Source: Sepioteuthis lessoniana (Eukaryota > Mollusca > Cephalopoda > Myopsida > Loliginidae). Taken from it: a stretch of 64,000 nucleotides of DNA. Of the stretch, positions 10,660 to 22,974 are shown in pieces. The DNA is taken from positions 87,310,275 through 87,374,274 of the forward strand of contig OY757911.1 in the NCBI GenBank assembly GCA_963585895.1, written 5' to 3'. The first letter of the stretch is position 1; every line of letters begins with the position of its first letter. The position numbers and the translations under genes are program-made. The notes under the pieces were generated by a model. That model searched no databases, had not been told where the DNA came from, and saw only the letters and a program-made list of their open reading frames with translations.

Positions 10660-13080
10660 ATCACGAAGACACTTTAAACCTCAATATATCTAGAGAAAAC
10701 AATAACACTGTTTGAGAGATCAAAGTTTCCGCTTCAAAACACAATTTTCCACATGGTGATCCCGACAGAAAGGATAATCTAACGGCTGATACATTCCAGT
10801 AAGAAACAATAAATGTGTGTAAGTTAGTTCGAAGGAGCCAAAATATAGTAATCATGACTCCTCATCTAAAAGAAATTCAGACAAAATTTGCTTTAATATT
10901 AGTTCATTGAAATTTATTAGATATGTTTTAAAATTGTTTGTGGAGATTTTGTCGAAGTTCTGTTTCGTCAATAATGTCGAAGAGGTTAGGGAATGTATTT
11001 CTAAATCTGTAAAGAACATTGGGATCAAAGATCTATGCCGTATCTAATAACAGTTTTATTTTAAAGTATATTTGATAAATTCCGTTATCTTTTTTTTTTA
11101 ATTGAAAAATTCGAGTCACACCAATTTGTACCACAAGCATACGCATTCATATAAAATCTAAATATAAACGATGAAATAAATTTAACTCCTTGAAAAAAAA
11201 CTGAATTATTTTATCTTTTAATAATCTTTTGTGGCACGAATTAGGTCTTTAAACAAACCAATACAAATATCTGCAAAGCAGACACTTTCTTAGCCTTCGT
11301 TTTTATCAAATAAATTTGAAGACAAAAGTGTTTAATAAATAATTCAGCTCTGCTATTGATTGCTTGGGAAGATCTTCTTTCCTATCTCTTTAAAGTATAA
11401 TCCCCCTACCATTAATAAATCTTTCTTCGTTGTTTTCAGGAACAATTGGCATTAATAACCTTCTGACCCGTTTCTTTATTCATTGAAGGATCAGACAAAA
11501 ACAAAACCGTAATAAGATTTAAGTCTGTCCACTTTTGATTTTGTCTTTTTCTTTGGGCAAAGTTTAAATCCCTCTTTAACCTCAAGATATTGTCCAAACA
11601 GTTGGGCAGGCAATATCGATTGAATGCGCATGCGTGAAAAAAATGAGTTTGAATTGATTGATTTGCATAATAATCGTCTCTATTAAATCAAATCACGTCT
11701 TACTGATTATGGAAACCGAAGGATTGACAAATAGAATCCAGCTTCGTTTTCGTTTCTTTTGTTTTCGCTATTTGATTGTTTTAATCATTTCTTGATATTT
11801 TGATGTTGTTGTTGTTTTAGAGTAAGATTTTCATTTTCTTTCCTCCTAGATTTTTTTATTTTGCTTAAATTTTTGTTATTCTATTAAAATTTGATTTTAT
11901 TCGACACTTAAGTTTTATTTCCTGTTGTGTTCATTCAATATAATCTTTTTATCATTTTTCGTATTTTCCCATATCTGTCATGTTTTAACTATTTTCACTA
12001 GTACTGAGGCTTTGCAATTTGTGGTTTTTGCTGGCTTGTTTTTTGTTTGTTTTTGTTTTTCATTATTCATTTACTTATTTATTTATATCTCTTTCTGTTT
12101 TTGATTATTTGTTGTTTTTTTAACATTTTTATGCTACACGGTGTATTTTGCTACAATATTGTAGTTTGTTCTCTGCCGTTTGTTTTGTTTTTTTTTTTCA
12201 CACCGACTTATCTGATTACCAGCGCGTAACGTAATGGACATTTAAGGAAAGATAATATCGACCAGTGAATTAATTCTTCTCGTTTATCCGAATGATATAA
12301 AAAATGCCAAGAACACTTTTTTAACACTGAAAAACCGAAGAATATTTTTTGTTGCAATCTTCAATGCTCAGTTATCCTCCCTCAACCTTTGGCGAAATAT
12401 ATTTTGACAGAATCATAAAAATAAAATCTTGGTTATGAATATCTCCATAAAAAATTGTTCCCAGCTGCTTATCTTTGATAAAGTTAACATTTTTTTATGC
12501 TGTAATATTGTCTTTTTTATTTTTAAGGTTATCAAGTTATTTTTATCATTCTTAGTGATTTTGATCTTCTAAGTGTTTTGCAAGTGGAGCCATGTATTAA
12601 ATATTCTTAACCCTTTTTCAGTCAGTGACATAATGTAAAACATTTTTCTATCGACTGCTCGTTGACCAATTCATTCTCCTTGTACACTATGGTATAAAGT
12701 TATATAAAGTGTTTTGCAAATATCATTATAAAAAGTGAGTGCTTTATCATTTTCATGCTATTCTACTATTACAAGCAAGTGTTGATGAAACCATCAAGTT
12801 TTGTTTATTTCTAATACATAATTGATTGACTTGTTTAAACATAACTTCAGTTTTGCAAATTTTGCAAAAATAATTCACCCACTCTACACGGATTTAAGAA
12901 CTATTAGCCTCCGAAAGGATCAATTTAGAAAATATCAACATATCTGGAAAGTGCTAAAAATGGTTACTTAGCTAGTCTCACAGGCATAATTCTCATTGGT
13001 TTCACAAACAAGGGAACTCTTGCCGGACCGATGAACATGTCGAGCCAGCAAGACTTTTATGAATTGTGTGATTGACACCG
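10660..13080. other. Long AT-rich stretch, no gene recognised
   Basis: I see no conserved protein motif, repeat family or RNA in this interval. T-rich low-complexity runs occur at 11800-12200. Confidence 0.5.
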
Positions 13081-13089
13081 AACTAGACT

Positions 13090-13760
13090 AAGGATGACAA
13101 AGACAAGAAGGTAAATATAAAATACCAGGCCTTTATTCAGTGAAGCGTACACGGAAGGTTTGCATGGATGTAGAATAGGTGCTGCTGCTACTGCTGCTGC
13201 TGCATAATGTCCGTGCTGTCTCAGAGGCGTTGAAAGTCGGTGCAGTCGAAAGGCGTAAACTCGGCTCTCTAAAAATTCTTTGCAACAGCGGGTCTAGATC
13301 AAGATAGTCTTGATGCCATAGGTGTAGCTGAATGGTCAGGAATATAGAGATGATCGAAGAGGAGGACATATATGTTGCAGCGGCTAGATGATCGATATCA
13401 TGGTTTATTCAGTTGCTGATTAACCGAGGGTGGATGTCGACGTTGCCTAGGTGTGCTAATAATAGTCCTAGCAGGGTTGTTGCTCGTGAACTGGAGGTCT
13501 GCTGCATGGTCTTGTGTTGTAGGAGCTGGCGCTGCAGGTCTGAACTGCTGCAAGCGAAACTGGTCTGCGAAAAGTCTAGCTGACTGCTATATCGTCGTCC
13601 CGTGCTCTACCTGCAAACTCTTACTACCCTAGGTATGATTGTACGAGAGAGAACCAGAGGAGATCCTCAGGAGACTTTCTGAAATAGCTCTTAAAAGATC
13701 TGGTGATGACTTTCATAATTTAGTCCTGATAATAACTGTTTAAGATAGCTACAGTGATTG
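13090..13760 (-). mobile_element. LTR-like block, copy 1
   Basis: Several matches in the same order are shared with 61280-61770. They are a TTTATT near the left end, GCATGGATGTAGAA versus GTATGGATGTAGAA, a TTAACCG-G-G-GG segment, a GGCCTAG-like segment, and a CTCGTG segment. On the minus strand the left end carries AATAAAGG, a plausible polyadenylation signal, as expected near the end of an LTR. A run of CTGCTG lies at 13180-13204. No coding part is seen. LTR identity is inference. Confidence 0.4.
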
Positions 13761-15170
13761 GTCAAATCCTAGATTCGGCTGTGCAGTTTGCAGCTTTAAT
13801 TGGTTGGATCTTGTGTTATCTGCTGGCAGACAGAGGAGATATCTGGTGCGAGAGTGCTGGTCCAGTGGATGAGAGTTCATCTAACTCCCTCACTTTCGGG
13901 CAAACACCCGACCGCCTACTGCGATTTATCTAACATCCCACCGTGTCAGAATATGGCACAAGGCCGTTTTATGGTGGGGGCCGCGCACGAATTGATACTC
14001 ATGCGCGTTAGATGCAGAAATTTTTGACTCCGTCGGCATCACCCTGATGGGGCGCCTTAGGCGCCAAGCAATAAACTTAGTCATGCAAGCAGGCAAAGAC
14101 CTGGGGAGACGGCTCTCTGAAGCTAAGTTATTATTGTAAGCAAATAAAGGCTGGGTATTGTGACTATCTTTATATAGAAGGAAAGGGTAGAATATCAGAT
14201 AGTCTACCACGTACGTGAGAGACGAAAATTTTGAGTTATTGAACCAGGAAATCTCTCTTTAAATATGAGTAATAAAAATATATCGTTATACTTATTAGAT
14301 GAGCTTCCAAATGCAACCTGTTTTGTTCTGCAATTAGAAACTATCTTCGAGATGATCTGCAGAATTAATCTATCTCGGAAAATTCCACTCGCCAATGAAA
14401 CAGTGCCGCTATTGTTGATACTAGGGTTCATCGTTTCCTGTAAGGGCGAACATTTCTGTTAGCTGACGTTGTAGATGACTCTTCGTTTTTTAAAGGGGAT
14501 TTTAGATTTGAATAGCTGCAGAGCTAAGGTACAACTTTCAATATAAAATGATAAAAATTACTCCTAAATGAATTTAATGCTATTATATATGTCGGGTGCT
14601 GGCAATGTCCTCTAAGAAGGTTTGGGCTTAATTCATGGCCTGGTGCCTGAGGCGCCTCTCAAAAGGAATGCCGATGGAATCCAAGCAATATTTTCACCGC
14701 ACTGCGGGAGATTTCCTTCTTGTAGAGAACTCCACATTAAACCGAACATTGTGAGACATTTTGGCCTCGTTATGAGTCAAATAATTACGCGTCAAAGAAA
14801 ATAGTATTTAGCAGTTAAAATTATACTGCATGCGCTTCCTTCATTCAGATATCTATTCCTTTGTGTCGTATCAGTAGTGTGGTTTTCGAAAGGCTAACGA
14901 TATTTTGTATATAAATCTTACAAACGTGACAGACGCATTTCATATGAAAATTTCACGGTCTTTATTTGCCAACAAGTCACGAGAAATTTACCAGATTAAA
15001 AGGCTATTTTTGTTAACTTCAAAGTTATTGATGATGTGTCCCAGCGTTTTACTTGCTTCTCTTCGAAGGACGGGAGCACGGAAGAAAAATGCGACAAGAT
15101 TTTAGAAAATTTTTATTTGGAATAAATTTATGGAAAAAATGAATTGATACTTTTACTTGTTGCCCTTTTT
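13761..15170. other. No gene recognised
   Basis: Relatively GC-rich at 13800-14130, including a short SINE-like phrase CACTTTCGGGCAAACACCC near 13890. AT-rich after that. Open frames here lack any recognisable domain. Confidence 0.4.
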
Positions 15171-15184
15171 TTCACTTGCCAGAT

Positions 15185-15883
15185 TATCATCATCCTCATC
15201 ATCATGTCGTGCCGCTTGCACGGATATCCCTGTCCCTCTCTCGCCCCTTCTCCATATCGTTCATCGCCTCCGGCATGTCTTAAGGGCTACATCCCGTATC
15301 CTCACATAGCTGCTGTATGTATGTTCGAGCTGGTCGTCCTGCTTTTGCTCGGCCACATGTGGGGGTGGATAGGAGTACATCACTTATGAGCTCGTCTCTG
15401 CTTCTCCAGCAGTGTCCTACGTGTCTGGTTCGTCTAACTTGGATAATTTTCGTAATGGGAGGCAAGTGGCCGTATAGTTGGTGCTTTGTCGGATGTTGCC
15501 GCCAGGACTAGTTCAATATTGCTCGCAACATTCTTGTGTAATTGCCGTCTAGCTTCTTCTCCAGCCATTTTGTTAGCGTCCAAGTGGTGCATCCACACAG
15601 CAATATCAATACGACCGCTGCCTGGAAGAAACTGCGTTTCATTTTATCGGTCAGGTTTGATTTCCATATGATTGATAGCTTATCGATAGCTGTCCATGCC
15701 TTCGTTAGCCGCGCCCAACCAAGCCGAAACACAACTGCATAGTTTGGAACGAGCCGCCGCAGGCATTGGCCTCCATGTCAATGCACACAAAACTGAATAT
15801 ATGTGCTTTAATCAAGCAGGTGACATCGCCACACTAGAGGGAACCTCTATGAAACTGGTAGACAAATTCACCTCCCTAAGAAG
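15185..15883 (-). pseudogene. RTE-like LINE 3' fragment with internal inversion
   Basis: From about 15710 down to 15185 the minus strand reads the C-terminal half of the LINE: LTKAWTAID, FFQAAVVLILL, NYTRMLRAILN, then RRTRHVGHCWRSRDEL and GRAKAGRPARTYIQQL, ending in a short ATG-rich tail. From about 15711 to 15883 the plus strand reads the segment that should lie just upstream in the same protein: NQAETQLHSLERAAAGIGL then KTEYMCFNQAGD. The two pieces meet head to head. About a dozen codons between them are missing. The outer flanks CACTTGCCAGAT (15173-15184) and CACTTACCTGAT (15884-15895) may be a diverged target-site duplication. Confidence 0.8.
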
Positions 15884-15895
15884 CACTTACCTGAT

Positions 15896-16355
15896 AGATA
15901 TCATTAAACATAGTGTTGTAACTAATAAAGAGCAGTTGTACAGTTTAAAAAAATTAAAATTTCATGAGATATCCTCCTCTGGAAAGGAACTAGGTAAACT
16001 GTACATTTTTCGATCAGGCAAACACAGTTTTATATAATAACAAAGTCTTTAAATTTTCTAAATTTGATCTATAATAAAAAAAATAAAAAAAGTTAATTTT
16101 AAAACGTTCAGAGTTACAATGAAGTAAAATAGTTTAAAAACTGAATTAAAATCATAAAAGCAAATAAGTTTATCGGTGTCTACGAGAAGAACTTTTTAAG
16201 TAAACGTAATCAGTTCCCCAAAGTCATGAAAGTTCCATTATATGTTGTTAGATCAGAGTCGACATGCTAGTGAGAGTTTTATAAAAAGTAAACACGATAG
16301 TGTGAGTTAGAGAAAACCTGATGAAAGGAATTGCGGGGAAAAAAAAATTTGATAT
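15896..16355. other. No gene recognised
   Basis: AT-rich. A-rich low complexity around 16070-16100. Nothing else recognised. Confidence 0.5.
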
Positions 16356-16359
16356 ACGT

Positions 16360-16600
16360 ATTTACCCAACCCCTCCATCATGGGCAGGATGTGACACAAA
16401 GTCAATTTTTAAACAGAGAAAAGCTGGTTTGAATTCATAATCCACCTTTTCCTAAACTGGTTGCATAACCATGGCTAAAGAAAACAGTCTGTCCAACAAT
16501 TTACCTATAACTGGGAGAAGAAGAAATGAATCTATGCTTTTCCCAAGGGCATTAGCGCTATGTAAAATCCTCGTCCAGAATTTGAACTCTGATTCTATTT
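16360..16600 (-). mobile_element. tRNA-derived SINE type A copy
   Basis: Starts with the reversed type A tail (TTTACCCAACCCCTCC) and runs through the shared body to a B-box-like GAACTC near 16583. Diverged from the 47.8-kb copy. No target-site duplication found. Confidence 0.65.
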
Positions 16601-16934
16601 TTATACGACGATATCTGTTGTGCTAAGCGCAAAGTCTGACAAAGACATTGTAAGTTAAGTGCCTCGAAAAAGTGATTGCCGCAAATGCGAGTTTGTAATT
16701 TATTCGGGAATTTTAATCCTGTCAATTTTAACATCCTTTTTGTAAAGGTAAAGTGGATCCAAAAACCTTTTAAAAAACGATAATTAAGCAACTTGTGTTG
16801 TAGATTATCATGAGTGTCATGAGTTGTTATTTTTTTTTTCCTTACTGAGTTACATATGGCTGTTGATTAATTGATTTCAATGACGCATTAACCCGTTGAG
16901 GGTAATTTTAAACCTTGAGGTTATCGAATCATGT

Positions 16935-17290
16935 TCATGCTGCGTGCAATCCTCAACAAGTCCTGGCAGCAACACCCCACAAGACACCAACTGTACGGCC
17001 ACCTGCCCCCTATCACGAAATCTATTCAAGTTAGGCGAACCAGACATGCAGGACATTGCTGGAGAAGCAGAGATGAACTCATAAGAGATGTACTCTTATG
17101 GATCCCCACACACGGCCGCGCAAAAGCAGGACGACCAGCACGAACGTACATTCAGCAGCTATGTGAGGATACAGGTTGTTGTCCTGAAGACCTACCTAGG
17201 GCGATGAACGATAGGGAGGAGTGGCGAGAGAGGGTCAGGGATATCCGTGCTGCCAGCACGATATGATGATGATGATGATGATGATGATGA
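16935..17290 (+). pseudogene. RTE-like LINE, 5'-truncated 3' end
   Basis: An open frame starts at MLRAILNKSWQQHPTRHQLY. It continues through RRTRHAGHCWRSRDEL, AKAGRPARTYIQQL and WRERVRDIRA and ends in an (ATG)n tail at 17262-17290. This is the last ~110 codons of the element seen more fully at 30.8-33.8 kb. It is unusually intact compared with the other copies, with no stop until the tail. 5' truncation is usual for target-primed insertion. Confidence 0.85.
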
Positions 17291-17339
17291 TACTTTTATA
17301 TTTACATGTTCTGTATAGTTGTTTCTTAAGAGTTTTTTT

Positions 17340-18185
17340 TTACACAGCTCAAGTATTCCTATGTAATACAAATAATTTGTACACAGTTATATTATTTCAA
17401 ACTTTCCAAAATAATACTGAGAAATATATTCTTTCAAGTAATTATTTATTTACACACAGCTCAAGTAATTATTTATTTACACACAGCTCAAGTATTCCTA
17501 TGTAATACAAATAATTTGTACACAGTTATATTCTTTCAAACTTTCCAAAGTAATACTGAGAAATATATTCTTTCAAGTAATTATTTACCGGCTCATTGGC
17601 CAAGTGGATAGTGTTCGCCAATGCCCTGCGTCATACCAAAGACTTTTAAAATGGTACTCGATACTTCCTTGCTTAATACTCAGCAATATAAGGTACGTAT
17701 CAAGGGTAAAGTGGAGTAATCCAGAGAAAGGAGTAGCGTCCTCCCCTACACCTCAGTGTAGTAGCTATCAAAAAGGGAGCCTTCTGATTGCCCTCGACTA
17801 AAGGTCGCCAACTTTACTTACTTTACTTTTCATTCAATTATATGGTTTTAAATAACTATTGATAATTCTTGGTAAAAATTGTAGTTTCAGGTAAGTATTC
17901 TTAATAAAACTAATTCACTGTTATATCCTATCGAATACAAATAATTTCAAACAGATCTATTTGACCTAGAGATGAGACCCTAACTGCTATTACCAATCGG
18001 GGCCAGTGTAGACCTGGGTGTAATGACAATGAAGGGGAACTCCACACTTCACAGATCTCCACAATTGGAACCTCATCAACAGATGCAGTTTATTGTCTTA
18101 CCCAGGACACCCGTTTGGGGGGAAGGGGATCCACAAGGGATACAGTTAACATATTCGAAGCCCTACTAACAGAGCTTGCATATGG
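17340..18185 (-). mobile_element. Family R copy, antisense, with a SINE inside
   Basis: Internal repeats at 17340-17587 include two near-identical ~115-bp units beginning CAGCTCAAGTATTCCTATG. The core (reversed) is at 17955-18185, with GACCTGGGTGTAATGACAAT and CAGATGCAGTTTATTG. A different SINE occupies about 17588-17830. Boundaries are approximate. Confidence 0.5.
17588..17830 (+). mobile_element. tRNA-derived SINE, third type
   Basis: An A-box-like TGGCCAAGTGGATAG near 17598 is followed about 55 bases later by a B-box-like GGTACTCGATACTTCC. The body is different from types A and B, and it ends in TTTACTTACTTTACTTTT. The head is tRNA-like. No exact target-site duplication was found. Confidence 0.5.
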
Positions 18186-18189
18186 TTGT

Positions 18190-19970
18190 GCTGTTGTGCC
18201 AAACTAGGTTAAACCAATATCAACTTTTTAGAAAGCAGATACGAACTGTAATAAGACAGTTAGTTTTTGCTAAGACAAATGCACTTTCTACAAAATAGTT
18301 TGATTTTGATTTCAAATAGATTCTTCGATTTTTCTTTATGCGTCATTTAATACGGTGAGTTTTAAGACGAGCACAAGTGAAATCAATCAAGTGATGGCTT
18401 AACGTTGAGTAGTTTCCGGATCGTTATTTTCTTTATTTCTTTATTTATTTAGTGACACATGTTAAGCACCTTTAACAAGTCTTAGTCACACAATCACCAA
18501 CAAATAAAACAGGATGATTCGAGATGGTTAAACAATACAAAATCCATTCAATGGTAAGAATAGTTTGAAATGAGAAAATATTTATATACTTGCTTGGAAC
18601 TTCGTATCTACCTGACAACCTGTCTGTAGTTTGTTTGAGTCACGTTTCTGTTTTTCTATAGATTATCGCGGTCTATTTTTATAGTAAGATAGGGAAGGAA
18701 TATATTCACTAAGCTAAAGGAAGCTTAACCCCCTTTCAACTTTCTGTGACCCATTGCTTTATCTTTCATAGCACATTTTTTTCATATCTAATATGAAGAG
18801 TAATTAGTAACATATTTGCATTTTATATTCAGCCATGATTTTCACCAGAATAAAGTAAAATTATCACTTTTCTGCAAGTCATTCTTTAAAAGTATGCATC
18901 CACTGGTAATAAAGAGCAGAGTAAATTCGGAAACTTCAAAGATTTTGCCAACATTACGAGGTCTGTATTGAAAAGTATTTCTTTATTTTGGATATCTCGT
19001 GAGCCGATAATGTAAGTCCGTTGATATTAAAGATTAAATTAATCTCAAAGAAACTTATGGAGCGTGTGTAAACAAACTCTCTCCCATATGGTTACTCAGT
19101 TAACAATGAGCCATCACTGAGTAAATTTGTACACTGCGTGACTGTCATAATGATCAAGTGTACAGATATTTTGACAAAACAGCAGAGTAACCAAGTAACA
19201 GCACCGAAAAGTTCAGATTTTAGCTACTTTTGGTTGTCACTGTTGAAAGGGGAGGTTTTTAAACCATGGAAGAGATTGAAGGGAATCTAACGAGGAAGCT
19301 GATGGCAATCCCCAAAAAACTGAGAAGAGCGTTGGGATAAGTGTAAAATCTCAAAGAAAGTACTTTGAATGAGATTAAGATGTTATTGCCATTGGCTGAC
19401 TATTTCCGTGAACACTTCAAATACAACAGAAACATGGGGATTTTTTTAGTAAACCTAACGTAATATTTTTGTATTTATTTTGTAAATTATTCTGTCTTGA
19501 TCTTTTGACACAAAAGTAAACCACCTTGAATCCATTTAACCTTGTATATAATTCTTCTGGCAGCCAGTCTGTTTTGTACTTTAATATCAATGCTTGAAAT
19601 GTAAATTCGAGGCTTAGACCTGAAGTAAAATCGATTCGAAGCAATGATGTCTCTGTGGAAGTTTCAACTTCAACCTCTGTCCAATTTACTCAACTGAACT
19701 CATCAGAGTAACTTCGCCTTTTTTGTTTGTAGATTTTTTTTATTATGTTTTCGTTTTTTATTTTTTTAAAGAGCCTTTTTGGCGGGATAGAATGAAAAAG
19801 AATTTTTGCTGAATGGATGCGTTCACTAAGAATTTAGTTCCTTCCTCTTCAGAACGAATCAGCATTGTTTTATTTCAGCAGCCTTAACGTCGATTTTCAT
19901 AGATATTTCTGGTTGACGGTTTTCTCGACCAAGATAGAGAGATAGATAATAGGTAAGGTTTGGAATAAAA
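18190..19970. other. No gene recognised
   Basis: Mostly AT-rich unique sequence. A possible decayed transposase tail near 19190-19350 was considered and not accepted. Confidence 0.45.
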
Positions 19971-19974
19971 CTTA

Positions 19975-20310
19975 ATAGTATGACCGTCCTGTTGACAGGG
20001 CTTAGAATACACTGTATCACCTACAAGGGGTTAAGAACCTCCCCAAAAAGGGGGTGTCCTGGATATGACATTAAACTGGATTTGATGGTGAGGCTCTAAT
20101 TCTGAAGATCTGGAGAGTGTGAAATACTCTTTCATTACCATTGCTCCAAGGTTCATTCAGCTTCGGAGGGGTGGCACCTTTTGGGGTCTCATTTATATTC
20201 GTGTGCACAAAAAATCATCTTAAGTAACAATTTCACAAGGAATGTAAATGAAGGTAATTCCTTAACTCCTACGCACGGATTGATACACCGTTCAAATCAA
20301 TCAATCAATT
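19975..20310 (+). mobile_element. Family R copy, short form
   Basis: Sense core (GGGGGTGTCCTGGATATGAC, then GATGGTGAGGCTC, then CATTACCATTGCTCC) followed by a short middle and a tail ending AAATCAATCAATCAATTG. Total about 335 bp, much shorter than the complete copies because the internal tandem repeat is almost absent. Confidence 0.65.
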
Positions 20311-20399
20311 GTATGAGAAAAAAATGACAAACGGAAAATCAAAATGACACGTTTTGCCAAGAGGATAGCTTCTTCATAATTAATTTTATTCCGAAAAAA

Positions 20400-20930
20400 T
20401 ATTTGATTTTAAAACTATCTTATTTTTTATTATGGCCGCGATATTGTCCAGTGAGTTCTTTTTTATTCTTTCTATTATGGTGAACTTTGATTCTTTTTTA
20501 AAAACGTGACTGTTTTAATGAAAATCTTCTACAAGTATTAGTTTATTCATATATTCGATTCTGTGTCTGTAATTATTTAGTCTAAAGTAAAACGACCACA
20601 CTAACTTTCCAATGTATTGTTGAGACAGTCCGATCAATCAAGCAAATAAATTACATTTTTGGTCTTGCAATTAGATTCGTTGTATATATATATGTGTGTG
20701 TATATTTAGGCAGCATTTCTTCGTTAATGCAAATTTCATTAAACATAATAGACATTTTATGCCTACATATTCTCTTTTGGATCCGTTCGAATTCCCGTAT
20801 TACTTTTATCGTATTCGGGGGGAATTGATTTAGGTATTGTCCATAGTTGTATGTATCCCTAGTACTTTCTGCCCGACTTTGGGCCATCATCAGGGGAGAA
20901 TCTGTTACAAAAGTGATGTAACTTTTGTTT
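20400..20930 (-). pseudogene. GIY-YIG endonuclease remnant, probably from a Penelope-like element
   Basis: From 20665 to 20400 the minus strand reads CKTKNVIYLL, an S-D-C, then, one frame over, QQYIGK followed by FRLNNYRHRI, a stop, SHVFKKESKFTIIERI and NSLDNIAAIIKN. This is the GIY-YIG layout: a YL/YIG pair, the catalytic Arg in FRLNNYR, a His region and the catalytic Glu in IIER. One frameshift and one stop break it. Immediately upstream (20890-20700) is a frame with QKRICRHKMSIMFNEIC and EEMLPKYT. I associate it loosely with the same element class, with low certainty. No reverse transcriptase lies between them. Confidence 0.55.
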
Positions 20931-21029
20931 TAGCAAATTACTACTGTGTAAGGACGTCTTTGCTGTTGGAGATTATGGCGCTTGCTTTTAAATATAATTC
21001 TGTAAATAGTGCCAGTAGCTAAAGACATT

Positions 21030-22140
21030 TAAGTACGTTAGCACTGGTTTGAAAATTAATTCTATTAAGTGCTGGTTGCAGGTTTCTAATATATAGTGCT
21101 TCGAGAATCTGAAGTTTTTGTTTATGTTATAATATTAATATTAATTAAAGAAAATCAATTTGTTTAATTGTTTGCATAATAATGATCCACGTTAGAGAAG
21201 TTTTGAAAGGGGTTTTGAAAGATATCTGCATAGTTTCAGTGAACTTATTAACAACTAGGTGAAGTACCCAGCGTTGTATATCATATCAAAATAACACTAA
21301 GCAGTAAAATACAAATTTGACTTTTATTACAAGTCTTATCAATGTTTTTTTGGTTGTTGTTTTTGTTTGTTTGTTTGTTTTGTTTGTTTGTTTGTTTTGC
21401 ATTTTCCCGTGAAAATGATCACATTTTGTTTGTTCATTAGTTGAGTTCAATCAAAGTTTCAGGATAAATAATATAACTTCATTTTGCTTTCTGATGTCTC
21501 GAAAGACCAACATAATGTTGACCGTATGAAAAGACAGGATCTACCAGATTCAGATCCGCGACACTTTGATTATTTCCCTGTAAATTTGTTGATGATAATG
21601 GAAAGCCTGAGTCTAACGGGAAACTGATACTTTTCAAATTCAGATCGTAGGTCAATTGGTGTCGGAGGTATTCTGAGGATGAAGCAGTTCTCTTCAGCAA
21701 TTTTTCCTCTCATGATTGTGGCTTTTATCATATTGGCTATCATATTTTTGATGGTAAATCTTGTGACTTTACTAATTTTTTACAGATCGAAGTTATACAG
21801 TAGCATGATCGATATCCAACGCTTTAGTAAGAGATTTTGTGGAGCAATCTTTATTGATTTTAGGGTATTGAGATTGTTGAATAATTAACTGCTGAGTCCA
21901 AGAAACTAATAGTATGAACTGATTTATAAGATATTTATTCTCCAGGGAACACATCCAAAAGCATTATGTTCATTTCTTTTTCGGAAACATTTTGGAGAGA
22001 TAAAATTTCTCGATTACAAACACGTTTGTCATCAAAGTGCTAAATATGAACATCATTTTCCAAGCTTTCTTCCCTCTAAAATATTTCATTTACATTTATT
22101 GTTGACATCTGGATATTGATTTATATTTCTTATTAAATGG
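21030..22140. other. No gene recognised
   Basis: AT-rich, with a (GTTT)n-like run at 21355-21400. Open frames at 21479-21888 show no recognisable domain. Confidence 0.45.
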
Positions 22141-22145
22141 TCACC

Positions 22146-22147
<2 letters not shown>

Positions 22148-22222
<75 letters not shown>
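22148..22222. repeat. (TC)n microsatellite
   Basis: About 37 uninterrupted TC units. Confidence 0.95.
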
Positions 22223-22225
<3 letters not shown>

Positions 22226-22974
22226 CAAATAATACTTTTTTGTGCCTAAACACAAGAAAACTTTATCAAACAATGAAATGGCTTTTCCAATATTTTTAGA
22301 TATTAACAAAATACAAAATTTTGTTTTTATTTTTTTTCTAAAAATATTTGATAAAAATGGTTTTAGACATTTATAATATTTAAAAATAATTTTTAGATAT
22401 TTTAAAGAGAAACAACAAAATATTTCTTCCTATTATTCTAAGCTTTACCAAAACTCCTCTGATTAATGTTTGGGTGTCTGACGAAGTTTTCTTCAATAAA
22501 AGTCAACCACAAAGGAACTTTCTGTTATTGTTAAAACCATTTAATAAGAATTCCATTTGATTTCTATCCCTTTTTTCTAACGTTTAAAAAATATTAGGTA
22601 CAATGAATTCATTTGGAAATTTGCGGAAAGTTTTTCTTCTCTGCCGTTTTTTACTGTTAATGTTAAAATTAATATTTTTGATTAGTTTTATTCTCAAAGT
22701 TCCATGTCAAAATATAATACAGAATGTTCGAATATTCAAAAATAAAAGAAATAATGAATTTGAATAAAAAATTAAAGTAAATCTTTTATTTTTAATTTCA
22801 GCTTTTTTTTTTCAAAACCAAAATGTATCTCAAAAAATATATTTAAATAGATTTTTGTTACACTTCATATTTGGTATATAATGTAAATCTCGGTGTCACC
22901 GTGGGAGAAGTGCGGCTAATGAGAATAATATGAACTCATAACTTGGTAATGTCAGGGAGACTAATGATGATAAT

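Noticed and set aside
19190..19350. Possible mariner transposase tail (APKSSDFSYFW ... RWDKC)
   Set aside because: The resemblance is weak, with several stops and no terminal inverted repeats identified.
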